From positions 337,203,341 through 337,267,340 of the forward strand of contig NC_053491.1 in the NCBI RefSeq assembly GCF_905171775.1: DNA of 64,000 nt. Direction: 5' to 3'. Source of the stretch: Rana temporaria (taxonomy: Eukaryota > Chordata > Amphibia > Anura > Ranidae). Of this stretch, positions 53,989 to 64,000 are shown one piece after another (positions within the stretch are counted from its first letter, which is position 1; every line of letters begins with the position of its first letter). A program made the position numbers and the translations under genes. The notes beneath the pieces are model-generated. The model had not been told where the DNA came from. It saw only the letters and a list, made by a program, of their open reading frames with translations, and searched no databases.

Positions 53989-54605
53989 TTTCATGAATTG
54001 TTTTCTCACCATATGAAATTCATACCAAATGTGGTCCATAGTCCCCTTTTCCACCTTACATCTCCAACAAATATCTGTTTGTCCACTGTTTACTTTATTT
54101 AACGCTATGGGGCTCCAATACCATCTCATTACTATTTTGTAATTTCTTTCTTGGTATTTATTCGCTGTAGATGTTTTGTGAATTACTTCAAATATTTTCT
54201 CCCATTCTGTTTCTAAAATTGATCTCTTGATTGATTTATTTTTCCCATTTTTTCATTCCTGTTAACTCTCTAAGGGATCCTGAGGGGAGTAATAATCCAT
54301 ATATCTTAGATAACTTTTTAATTGGCTTTTGTTCGTCTATTAATATTTGTTCAAATTTCGTTTTGGATCTATTTATTAGAGGTAATTCTATATTTGTTGC
54401 AATATATGTATTTAATTGATGATATTGTAGCCACTTATGTTTGTGTTCAGGTCCCAGATCTTGTATTTTTGTCATTTTTCCTTCCACAAGGATCTGGGCC
54501 ACCCAAGCGTTCTTCAATATATTCCATTTTAAGTATTTTGTAGCTGCTAATGCTGGTGGAAATTCTGGATTGGAGAACAGTGGGGTCATTGGTTCCATCA
54601 TAGTG

Positions 54606-55695
54606 AATATGATTTGAACCGTGTATGGCCTGCCTTACTCTCAACTCCTCAACAATTGTCAACAGGCCAAGTAGAGAGGATCTCCCCAGTGGGAACAAAG
54701 ACTATAACACATTCCAGACAGTAGGGTGACATTGCCATTCAGGGACACACCCTCTCTCTCACCTTCCCCCAAAAAAGATGAGGAGGGTCGGGGGGTATTG
54801 TAGACTCGGGCTTGATGGGGAATTTGGAGGTGGGTTATTTGTCAGGTGAATGTGCCTTTTGCCACCAGATGCAGTGCCGCTTGCCACCCATAGCCTGCCA
54901 CCAGATGCAGTGCTGCTGTCACTCCCTCTGCATGAGCCATGTGCGTAGAAGGAAAGGAGTGGCATCACTATCTGGAGAGTGAAGATCACACCAGTGCCTG
55001 CTGCTTGCCGCTGGGTGCCAGAAAAGGAGGAGGTGCCGAGGTGGGTGGGAACAGCATTGCTGCACTAGGCGCAGGCCTCGCTCCCGGTCTCACTGTCTGA
55101 GAGAAAATTGTCACTGGTTGCAGGATGCCAGGCAGTGCTGGCCCTAGCAACCAGTTCTGGAAATGTAGTTATTAGTTAGTAGGGGGTGTCTGTGTCCTCT
55201 ATTTCATTCCGGGACATTGTATTGTCCCGGAATGAAGATGCCTGGGACCCAGGACAGACATGTCAATTGCACACGTGGGCACCCTACCAGACAGGGGTTC
55301 TAATTCCCGCCTCCTTTCAATCCACCACTTAGGGCTCATACACACCATGTCTGCTGAGCTGCACTAATTCTACATAGGTCAACACAGGCTCAATTCAAGA
55401 TTTTAAAACTATTTTGATTCTTATGTGCCCTGTTCACACAATACATGTGTGTGCTGTGTTATCCATCAATGCAGCATGTTTTCATTTTTACACAGCATAA
55501 CTCCCCACGTCACCGCGCTGCAGCACGTAACAACATGCTGCTGTGCATAGAGCTGAATGAAATTTTCATTTCTCAAAACGCAAACACTGACCCCCCCCTC
55601 CCCACTGACCCAATAATATTGATTGCTTTCCATTCACTTTAAAAGACAAGCGACCCTTTATTGTTGAATACTATACTAGAAGAATGAGTACCAGC
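54606..55695. other. Intergenic DNA, repeat-like, no gene
   Basis: 54820-54930 has two copies of 'tgccaccagatgcagtgc'. 55195-55240 has an inverted attccgggacattg / caatgtcccggaat. Nothing codes for a recognisable protein. Confidence 0.4.
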
Positions 55696-55945
55696 AGGCC
55701 GCGTACACACGATAATAACGGACTGAAGGACCTTTTCAGAATCAAGTCGACGCATTCTTGGAAGCATTGAACTTTGTTTTTTCAGCACGTCGTTCTGTTT
55801 TAAGTCACCGCGTTCTGACACGTTCGGTTGTTTAACCTATGGTGTGTAGGCACATCAGACCATCAGTCAGCTTCATCGGTTAACCGATGACAACGGTCCT
55901 TCAGGCCGTTCTCATCGGATGGACTGATCGTGTGTACGCGGCCTT
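55696..55945. mobile_element. MITE 'aggccgcgtacacacgat'
   Basis: AGGCCGCGTACACACGAT at the left and ATCGTGTGTACGCGGCCTT at the right are near-perfect inverted repeats. 250 bp, non-coding. Confidence 0.75.
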
Positions 55946-56868
55946 AGACTTCAGATCAAAGTGGAAGACTCCTTTAAGTATTTTTCCCCTCATGTAGCAA
56001 TATTAGTTGCGATCTGAAAGTTCATTTAAAGTCTTAACATATTCTTTTGTGTGCGGTAAAGAAGCTATTAGTGGCGAAGGTGCCAGGTGCGCAATTAACA
56101 TTTTTTTTCTAATTTGACCACAATTACTTCTGTGTCAGGAGAAAAGAAATAGTTTGCGTTAGCATATCTCTCTCTGGCATCTGGGAGCGGCAGAACAGCT
56201 GGCAGCCTAATGAATATGCATCTGCTTAAGAGCCTGTAGTTCATTAATAAACCAGTAGATGGAAGGGGAGAATTGTGCTCATCAGCCGAGGAGGAGATGG
56301 GAGTCGGCGAGCTGTGAACTGTTACTGTCACACGCAATCCTGTTACAGTGGTAAGTTCTGCGAGATGACTGAAGCAATGAGGAAGGACAGCCTTTAAAGA
56401 CTGCAGGCCGATCTCATCTGACACACTTAGCAGATGTACTTGCAGTATTTAAAAGTCCAGTCCTATTCAATCAGCACAAAGGCGACGGCGGCATTCTGTA
56501 TTATATATGGATGTGAATGCATAGAGAATAGAAGGCCTCGTTTAACAATGTGTCTGAGCAAACAGTTGTCTGCTGCTCAGAGCAACCAGAATCTGGCTTT
56601 CCTTCTCTTGCCCAAAGTAAGCAGCCCTGTTGTCATAGGGATGCGCACAGGGTTTGCCAGATGTGCCTGGGCACACCCTAATCACCCCGTTTGCATTAGC
56701 ATTATTGCTATGTGTGCCAGTGGGGGGATGGGAAAGATCTCTCACTGAGCGATTCTGTTTAAAAGGAGAAGTATGGAAGTATTTCTGTCTCACTCTGAAT
56801 CTGCAGATCATGTGCCGGCGGGGGAAGCATGCCACAAGGAATACGCTGCGGACACCTATGCATGCTGT
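55946..56868. other. Repeat-poor island, possible conserved non-coding DNA
   Basis: 56080-56430 has low repeat content and homeobox/POU-like strings (tcctaatgaatatgcatctg, gttcattaataaaccag). No coding frame with recognisable features. Conservation is not testable here. Confidence 0.35.
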
Positions 56869-57429
56869 ACAATACACTATGTGGTCAAGTTTGGGGACAC
56901 TTGACCAACACACCTACAGAAGCTTGTGGGACATCTCACTCCAAAATCATGTGCATCAATAGCAGTTGGCAGTGGCGGGACACGCTGATTCAGCACCCAG
57001 GGAAAGGATGCGGAACTGTGCCCCCTTCCCCACTATTAATGCATGCTGTAGAATAGGATTACTGCCCTGTGTCCATTCTCTGGCCCCTTGCTCTGCTGTG
57101 TCCAGGATAGTTTACCCTCCTGCACACCTTTTTGTGCAAAAAATATAAGAAAGGGAGGTTGGGACTTTAGATGAGGCTATTGACTAGTGGAGGTTAGGTT
57201 GTAAAAGCTTTTAATTGGCATAGATGGATATATAAAAATACATAACAATTATGAAAAACAAGCAAAAAATTGTAAATAATAATTTCATTTATATACACAC
57301 ATGCACACAAGGCATGGACATCAAAAGACATACATGCATACATATTGGCTTCATGGCATAGGATATGAAATGAGTTAAGTAAATGTTTGTCATAAATTCA
57401 TATATCTATATCTATATACACACTGTATA

Positions 57430-57599
57430 TACTGTATTTATTGGCGTATAACACTCACTTTTTTACCCTGAAATAGAGGTTAAACTGTGCCTGCGTGTTA
57501 TACGCAGGGGGCTATGGAAGGTTTTTTCCTGAAACTTCCCTCTTAAAATTAGGGTGCGTGTTATACACCTGTGCATGTTATACGCCGATAAATACGGTA
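57430..57599. mobile_element. MITE 'tactgtatttattggcgtat', short copy
   Basis: Inverted ends TACTGTATTTATTGGCGTAT and ATACGCCGATAAATACGGTA; 170 bp; same family as 53501-53988. Confidence 0.8.
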
Positions 57600-57722
57600 T
57601 ATATAGACACGTCATCTGAGCGGCACATTGCAATGTTGTAAACAGTGTAAACATCATTAGTTGTAGATAATGGGTCTAGATTGATTCCTATTGGCAGGCA
57701 TATGACTACATTCTGGATTTCC

Positions 57723-57753
57723 GACGCGTTTCGTGTATAGCACACTTCCTCAG
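57723..57753 (-). ncRNA. Hammerhead ribozyme-like motif
   Basis: On the - strand: CTGAGGA (position 7 may vary in hammerheads), then AGTGT...ACAC as stem II with one unpaired A, GAA, ACGCGT and C, giving the classical GTC cleavage triplet. TCC before and GGA after can start stem I. Confidence 0.55.
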
Positions 57754-58680
57754 GGACGGATTCTCAAATGTATCTACAAAATATAGGATATAGTTAGTCT
57801 AGTATGGCACTAAGAGTAACAGAAGCAGGCAAAGTTGCCTATCCTGGGTACGTACATGAAATAAAGTACATTCGTGTGAGGTGAGTATGGTGCCAGGGCC
57901 AGAAGGATTTGTGCAATATAACAGCCTCCGCTCTTCCAAGAAGGCTTTCCACAGGATTTTGGAGTGTATCTGTAGGAATGTGTGCCCATTCAACCAGAAG
58001 AGCATTTGTGAGTCAAGTACCGATGTTAAACTAGAAGACCTGATCCACGATTACCACTCCAATTCATCAAAAAGATGTTCAGTAGGGTTGAGGTTAGAGT
58101 TCTGTGCTGGACACCTGACCATCACACCTATAGGAGCTTATGGGGCATTGCAAAATCATGAAAATTAATATGAAGTTGGTCCTCGATTGTGGCAATACCA
58201 GCATCTCCTCTTCCAGGAAGGCTTTTTACAAGAGCTTGGGTCTTTGGAAATTTGTGCTCATCCCACCCATTTGTGAGGTCAGGTGCGAAAGAGGGCACAC
58301 CAGCCTAGTGCATTATCCCACACCATTTGATAAAAATTGACATTAATAATACTCATTAAGCTACTTGTCTATAGCCCAGAAGTCCTTGATTTAGCACACT
58401 CCAGAGTGGAAGGGGGACCTCACTTGTATCCTGAATGACCAACACTTGAAGGTGACCCCTTCTATATCAAAGCCAAGTTGGTTGTTTTTTTGGCAATAAC
58501 AGCCACTTCTCTTCCATGAAGGCTTTACACAAGATTTTGGAGTGTGTCTGTGGTAATGTATGCCCATTTAACCAGAAGAGCATTTGTGAGTCAGGTACTG
58601 ATGTTCGACTAGAAGACTTTGTCTATGATCACCATTCCAATTCTTTCCAAAAATGTTCAGTAGGGTTGTGACTGCATTAT

Positions 58681-59978
58681 GCCTGCAGTATGGCTGCTTA
58701 TAGACAACGCAGGAGAGCAAATGAGGGGCAGAGCGTTGTCACTCCATAACATGAAGGGCCTTAACAAGCACATCCAGGGCAGGATCACAAGGTATTATTT
58801 TAATGAATGCTGCAGATTTATAGACTCTTGTAATTTTATTAGCATGTTAAAAATTATAAAAGATTTTTGTGATTGGGTTTACATCAACTTTAAAGTAAAT
58901 CTTTCATAAGAGCAGTACATGTGCTGCCAACTGAAATGTTCTGGTTATCTGTCTGTTCTCCTTATCTTCTGCCTTTTGATACTGAGTCGCTTGCCCAGAA
59001 TATATCATATTAAAGTAAAAACTCCTTATCTCCATACTTGTTCTAAGTCATTGACTCGAATATAGTTGTCAGGCAGTTAACAGGAGAGATCAGCAATGGC
59101 AGCCTCCATATTTTTCTCAATGTTTAGGCTCCAAGATTTGGCTGTAGAGACAGATTCAGGGTCACGGGTGCTAAATGATGTTAAAGTGTATTTCTAGCCA
59201 AAACTTTTTTCTTTGCTTTAGAGTAGGGAAGGGCAAGGGTTAGAAGCTATCAGTGTTTTATTGCTGGAAGGAGGTTCTGGATCCATTTTAGGTTAAGATA
59301 CATATTGCAGCATAGTCTTTATTATGAAGTTCAAAGGCAGGGCTCAAACACAGTGGCAACTCTAAGGGGCGCTTTGGATGAAGTTCAAGGCATACAAGAG
59401 TTTAATAGGCTCCAAAAATCATTATTGGAGCTCGTGTTTCAAACTGGAGCAAGATTTTTTAACCCATTCAAGCCTCAAACCCTTTGTTTGTGAAAAGCAT
59501 CAGTGAGCCCTGATGGAGGAGGCTCTTCAGACCCTTTAAAATGTGTTGGCTTGTCATTGGTCTCTAACCATAGCTAAAAAAGACTGAAGATTTCCCCTCA
59601 CACCTCCTTTTTCTTGTGATAACTTTAAAATCAATGGATTTCCTATCACTTTCTGTACTGGAGACAACGGTCACCAGGACAATTGCAGATGGTGAATCTT
59701 CTCAGTGGCCTACTCTATCCAATATTAAAATAACATTTTGGCTTTACGCACACTTTAAAGTGACACCAAACTCTGACTTTAAAAAAAATAAAATAATAAT
59801 AATCTATGCTAGTATTTAATCTTAACTCAAAAAAGTACCTTCTATTGATCTCAGCCTCCTCCAAATTGTGTTCCTACTGTGATCCAATGTATTGTTGGAG
59901 GGTGGCTACATTTGCTCTCCATGGTCTCACTGTATATAGGAACATAGTCACGCTCTCTTGCTCACTCCTGAGATAGAC
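58681..59978. other. Intergenic DNA without recognised feature
   Basis: AT-rich; no gene. Possibly old repeats around 59040-59560. Confidence 0.4.
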
Positions 59979-59980
59979 TA

Positions 59981-60388
59981 CAGTGGAACCTCGGATTACT
60001 AGCATAATCCATTTCAGGAAAATGCTCGTAATCCAAAGTACTCGAAAATAATTTGTTCCGCATTGGACTTCAATGGCATGCAATACCGCAGGCGGCCAGA
60101 GGTGGGGGGCACCTCAGCTGACCTCGACAAAACTTAGAAAGACTCCGTTCCTGAGCCTTTCCGAGGTCAGCCAAGCTGCCCTTGGGCCTTTCCGTGCATT
60201 TCCGAACGGCGCCGTTTGGCGCCCTCCCCCCCACCTCAGGCCAAATGTGATACTGCACACCGCTTTGGGCTGAATCCTGCTCGGTTTGCAAGACAACACT
60301 CGCAAACCGAGTTAGGATTTTTTTAAATACAGTGCTCATATTGCGAAACGTTCGTTAACCGCGTTACTCGCAATCCAAGGTTCCACTG
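59981..60388. mobile_element. Tigger/pogo-like MITE
   Basis: CAGTGGAACCTCGGATTACTAGC at the left and the inverted GCGTTACTCGCAATCCAAGGTTCCACTG at the right, TA on both sides (59979-59980, 60389-60390). The end CAGTGGAACCTCGG is typical of pogo/Tigger elements. 408 bp, non-coding. Confidence 0.75.
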
Positions 60389-60390
60389 TA

Positions 60391-61255
60391 TTGTCATTTA
60401 GTGTCACTTGAATGAAGTCACATCTATTCAATACGTAACATACAATCTAGATATTCTGCATAATCACTGGCATTCTGTATTTGATAAACATTTGTACATT
60501 AATTGCTGTGGGTCTTTTGTGCCATCCTATAGAACATTGTAGCACATACCATGAAGACCTTTGATGTTGCCAACTGCACTCAGGACGATAACGTAAATAT
60601 AACCGTGGCCTTTTCTATAGTGCTGAAGTTCTCCCGCCTTTGTTAATTAGGAGACAAGATTAACGGCCTTTTTCTATGGCGTTCTGTTGCAGGAATACAG
60701 ATCGCCCTTTGTCCGCCAGTGACCTAATTAGTTAATAAAGTAATTGAATATTAAAAAGGATGTTGCGAGTGATTAAAATGTAAGGGGCACTCAGAACATT
60801 ATTACATATATAAATCATGTATCAGCCTGTTCATTTACATACGCACATCTCCATCGAATGTTCCCCGCTCCTCGCCAATTAGTCTGTGTGCACAATGTGT
60901 GGAAAAGGCTTGATAGGCTAAAAAAAAAAAAAAAAAAAAAAAACAGGAACAAGTCTCTGCTGAAACATCTAAGGCAGCTGCTCCGGTCACACAGGTAGAA
61001 CATGGAAGACATTTATCATCCCTGTTAATAATAAAAGAACACAGCTTGTAGAATTAGAGGCAATTTGTAAAGTAGTCACTCTTTCTTTAAAGGTATACCC
61101 TGCCTAAAACTGAAAATCAAAGGGAACCCAGTTATGTTAGGGGGAAAAAAAAACTCTCAATGTTGGTTATATATACTGCAAATATTGTAGCAACCTTCAG
61201 AAGGGAACCAACTGCACAAACATGGGGTAAAAAATTGGGCATATCTTATACAGTA
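60391..61255. other. Repeat-poor island, possible conserved non-coding DNA
   Basis: 60560-60800 contains gtgacctaattagttaataa and gattaaaatgtaaggggcac, low in recognisable repeats. A poly-A run lies at 60921-60943. No gene. Confidence 0.35.
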
Positions 61256-62110
61256 AGAGGCATTGTCGCATAAATACAGTGGGTATAGAAAAGAATCACC
61301 CCCTTTAAAATAATCACATTTTGTTGCTTTGCAGCCTAAAATGAAGACAGACACAGGCCCAGATCCACAGAGAGTGGGCGCACATTACGCCGCCGTAGCG
61401 CAAACAATGTACGCTACGCCAACGCAGCGCAGAGAGGCAAGCATGCAATTCACCAAGCCAGTGCTCCCAACGCTGCGCTGGGTTTCGAAGGCGTACACCG
61501 GCGTAGGTGTAAGTGGGCGTGAGCCATGCAAATGAGGCGTGACCCCATGCAAACGATGGGCCGAGCGCCAGACAGATACGTATCACGAACTGCGCATGCG
61601 CCGATACGTGGGCGCATCCCCCTGCGCATGCTCACAACCACGTCGGAACAACTGCCTAAACTACGCCGGATCACTGCGTACGGCGTGAACGTAACCTACG
61701 TCCAGCCAGACACGTCCAACGTAAAATACACCGGTTTGTGTTCCCTGGTGCAGACCTTTGTATGTCTGCTGCTGGGTTACACCTCCTTTATGGGGAATAA
61801 CTTTACGCCGGATGTACAAATTACATGCACTGCGTCGGGCGCACGTATGTTCGTGAATCGCCGTATTTCACTCATTTGCATATTTGAATGGCTAAATCAA
61901 TGGGAGCGCCACCATGCGTCCAGCCTAAATGTGCGCCTACCCGGCGTAGGCAAGTTACGTCAGCGGGATGAAGACTGTTTTTAGGCGCATCTTAGTTTGT
62001 GGGTCCGGCGCACATTTGCACTTGCGTCGGTGTATCTTGTGAATCTGGGCCACAGTGTTTATTTTATCCAGCTGTATTTACTCAGTGCAACTTATAACAT
62101 CCAAGTGAAA
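61256..62110. repeat. Tc1-like fragment split by a Harbinger-like MITE
   Basis: 61268-61355 (cagtgggtatagaaaagaat, ttgttgctttgcagcctaaa) and 62052-62110 (tgtttattttatccagctgt) are two halves of one Tc1-like terminal region. The MITE 61356-62051 sits between with a 3-bp ACA duplication. Confidence 0.65.
61356..62051. mobile_element. Harbinger-like MITE
   Basis: Starts GGCCCAGATCCACAGAG and ends TTGTGAATCTGGGCC, with ACA on both sides. Inside: tacgccggatcactgcgtac and gggaataactttacgccgga, shared with 37405-37896. 696 bp. The 3-bp target site and its resemblance to the 63256 element support Harbinger. Confidence 0.7.
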
Positions 62111-62930
62111 GATATAACACCAACAGGCGGCCCCCCCCCCGCCCCAAAGCACTTTGCCCCCATGTTGATGGGGACAAGGGCCTCTTCCCAACAACCCTGG
62201 CCGTTGGTTGTCGGGGGCTTATCGGAATCTGGGAGCCCCTTTAATAAGGGGGCCCCCAGATCCCGGCTCCCCCACCCTATGTGAATGAGTATGGGGGTAC
62301 ATCGTACCCCTACCCATTCACCTGGTGGAAGAAAAATGTCAATAAAAAAAACACTACACAGGTTTTTAAAGTAGTTTATTAGGCAGCTCCGGGGATCTTC
62401 TTCCGACTTCGGGGGGTCTTCCAACTTCTCCGCTGTCTTCTCCTTTCTGCCGGGCACCACCGATGTCTTCTTTCAGCTCTTTCACCAGCGGGGGCCCGGT
62501 CTTCTGCGTCGCCCTCTTCTCTTCTTTGATGTTGACTCAACGCTCCCTCCCGCTGTAATGCCGGGTGTGCGGTGCACGCCGATTTATATAGGCCTCTTAT
62601 GATGTCACAGTCCCAGCATGCTCCGCCCCTTATGTCGTCACCACCCGGAGCATGCTGGGACTGTGACGTCATAAGAGGCCTACATAAATCGGCCCCCTAT
62701 ACTCATTCACATAGGATGGGGGGGCTGGGATCTGGGGGCCCCCTTATTAAAGGGGGCTCCCAGATTCCAATAAGCCCCCCGCCCGCAGACCCTGACAACC
62801 AACAGCCAGGGTTGTCAGGAAGAGGCCCTTGTCCCCACGGCCCCAAAGCACCCACCCCTCATGTTGAGGGCATGCAGCCTGGTACGGCTCAGGAGGGGGG
62901 GGGCGCTCGCTCGTCCCCACTCCTTTCCTG
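62111..62930. repeat. GC-rich fold-back repeat
   Basis: Left 62120-62290 (ggacaagggcctcttccc, gcttatcggaatctgggagc, aataagggggcccccagatc) recurs inverted at 62700-62880. An inner inverted pair (cgatttatataggcctctta...cagcatgctcc at 62580-62630 with its complement at 62650-62692) surrounds the centre. No gene of its own. Confidence 0.6.
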
Positions 62931-63255
62931 ACCGGCCGGTCTGCGTGGTCGGATAAGGGTCTGGTATGGACGTTTTTTCGGCGTAGGGTTTTCCCCTTGA
63001 AATCCATACCAGACCTAAGGGCCTGGTATGCTCCTGGAGGAGGAACCCATGCCGGGTTTTTTGTTGAAAATTTGGCATCGAGTTCCCCTTCCTGGAGGCG
63101 ACTTCAAGTCGTGTTGTAATTCATACTCAAGTCGTGTTCAAGTTGCCTCCCAAAGTCGCGCTGAAAGTCGTGTTGCCCCTGTGTGAACCGGCTCTCAGAT
63201 CAAAGGGATAATCTTCTGTGTGTAAATGCAGGAAGTTGAACCACTTAAAGTCTAA
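62931..63255. other. Intergenic repeat-like DNA
   Basis: Contains 'tctggtatgg...ccataccaga' inverted strings (62960-63010) and repeated 'caagtcgtgtt' (63106-63140). No gene. TAA at 63253-63255 precedes the Harbinger element. Confidence 0.4.
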
Positions 63256-64000
63256 GGCCCGGATCCACAAAGCACTTACGTCGGCGTATCGCGAGATGCG
63301 TGGCGTAAGTGTATATATGCACCGGCGTAACTATGCGCCGTATCCACAGAACTAGATACGCCTGAAAATAGGCTTCTTCCGACCAACGTAACTTTCCTAC
63401 CCCGGCGCAGCGTGGGCGCATATATAGGCTGAACGTATCTGGCGCTCCCATTGATTTCCTATTCAAATATGCAAATGAGGGAGATATGGCGATCCACGAA
63501 CGTACGTGCGCCCGACGCGGGCTACGCGCGCCGCACGTACGTTGTACGTCCAGCCTAAAGTTACCCCTCATAAAGCAGGGGTAAGTCAGCAGCAGACATG
63601 CACAGGTCAGCCGGAGAGCAGCTTCAGCAGAACCGTTACGGACGAGCTGAGCATCCACACTTGCAGGACAACAATCTGTATGCCAACATGCCAGGGGCAT
63701 CCATGGTCATACCAATACTACTGGCTTCACAGGTGCGTAGGAGGAGGGCATGGGAGAGGATATACCGACCGCGCCTAAACGTCTGTGGCATCGGAGGTGT
63801 ATCGCATCTTCAGATTCAGCCCTGATGCCATCCTGGAAATAGCCACAACCCTGCAGGATGACATCACCAGCAAGACAGATCGCTCACAAGCAGTGGAACC
63901 TGGTGCCACGGCCACGGCTCCTCATGGAAGCCTCATGGGGGGGGGGATCAGGAGGAGGAGCATCCCCTGGTTTATCCATGGCTGTCTGCCCTCCAACGCC
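63256..64000 (+). mobile_element. Harbinger-type transposon, cut by the window end
   Basis: Left end GGCCCGGATCCACAAAGC after TAA, a terminal repeat like those of 61356-62051 and 37405-37896. The terminal region runs to about 63590 and is followed by a transposase reading frame. The right end is outside the window. Confidence 0.65.
63598..64000 (+). pseudogene. Harbinger (HARBI1-like) transposase, N-terminal fragment
   Basis: ATG 63598 opens 75 residues including RRRRAWERIYRPRLNV, then after a frameshift near 63795 the text continues VYRIFRFSPDAILEIATTLQ and DDITSKTDRSQAVEP. The R-x-F/Y-R-P-R...Y-R-x-F-R-x-S-x-x-A-I and T-x-R-S-x-A-x-E/V-P order is that of PIF/Harbinger transposases. From about 63910 the sequence no longer fits. 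The catalytic domain would lie beyond the window. Confidence 0.65.

Larger units (their letters stand above)
52175..54605 (-). pseudogene. L1-type LINE ORF2 3' part, broken by insertions
   Basis: On the - strand three blocks in order: 54601-54236 (NPEFPPALAATKYLKWNILK, then PEHKHKWLQYHQLN and LSKIYGLLL), about 54210-53990 (CWRCKVEKGTMDHIWYEF) and 52795-52517 (ILACKWRENKSPYIAEWICE, then YDFWFSKRIKEYL). These are the conserved C-terminal part of L1 ORF2p, including its CWRC...H zinc-knuckle-like motif. The 3' end falls in an A/T-rich tract near 52180-52230. Two MITEs interrupt it. The endonuclease and reverse transcriptase are outside the fragment. Confidence 0.75.
57150..57765 (-). repeat. Pseudo-LTR-like segment related to the ribozyme element
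   Basis: Starts gggaggttgggactttagatgagg, like the pseudo-LTRs at 46850 and 48500, and ends at a CTGAGGA...CGAAACGCGTC motif on the - strand. A single copy; target duplication not found. Confidence 0.5.
56869..58680. repeat. Degraded mariner-type repeat with later insertions
   Basis: Blocks tacactatgtggtcaagttt (56873), ggattttggagtgtatctgt...tgtgcccattcaaccagaag (57955-58005) and the same again at 58534-58590 belong to a common vertebrate DNA-transposon repeat. The second block is present twice in direct order. A ribozyme-bearing repeat (57150-57765) and a MITE lie inside. Confidence 0.5.

Overview
The window is nuclear DNA of a frog, probably a ranid. It holds introns with GT/AG splice sites, a vertebrate gene tail, and many repeat families that I associate with ranid genomes, such as TTAA-flanked elements ending in AAGTGGTTAA. 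The species call is inference from memory of repeat families and was not searched.

Positions 1-10,800 carry the last four coding exons and the long 3' UTR of CLINT1 (clathrin interactor 1, epsinR) on the + strand. The introns contain MITE-like elements and microsatellites. No other host gene was found. From 10,800 to the end the window reads as a large repeat-rich intergenic region with a few AT-rich islands free of obvious repeats. These may be conserved regulatory DNA.

Positions 12,250-17,600 form one very large inverted repeat. It is interrupted by a Tc1-type transposon, which itself carries a solo LTR exactly at its start codon, and by a TTAA element and a hAT MITE.

Positions 24,347-45,014 are a dismembered BEL/Pao LTR retrotransposon (+ strand) inflated to about 20.7 kb by nested insertions. 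These are: a near-intact Ty3/gypsy element with identical LTRs (25,355-30,157); a fold-back element with a 15-bp target duplication (32,109-36,826) that in turn holds a gag-only LTR element (33,559-36,793); a Harbinger-like MITE; a TTAA element; and a truncated chromodomain-bearing gypsy element (40,451 to about 44,095) with an L1-like insertion.

The most striking item is the gag-only element. Its single 544-residue protein is a Gag (capsid-like region plus zinc knuckle) fused to a clearly recognisable C-terminal half of HEXIM, the 7SK-RNA-binding inhibitor of P-TEFb. The element lacks pol. Its two LTRs differ at one base by eye, so it moved recently. It looks like capture of a host transcription regulator by a retroelement.

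A second theme is a class of fold-back or multi-copy elements with long (14-15 bp) target duplications. Some carry hammerhead-ribozyme-like cores ending in GAAACGCGT. This matches what is known of Penelope-like elements and retrozymes. The clearest example is 46,830-49,304, inserted inside a hAT MITE. The window ends in a Harbinger element with a transposase fragment that links several MITEs here to that superfamily.
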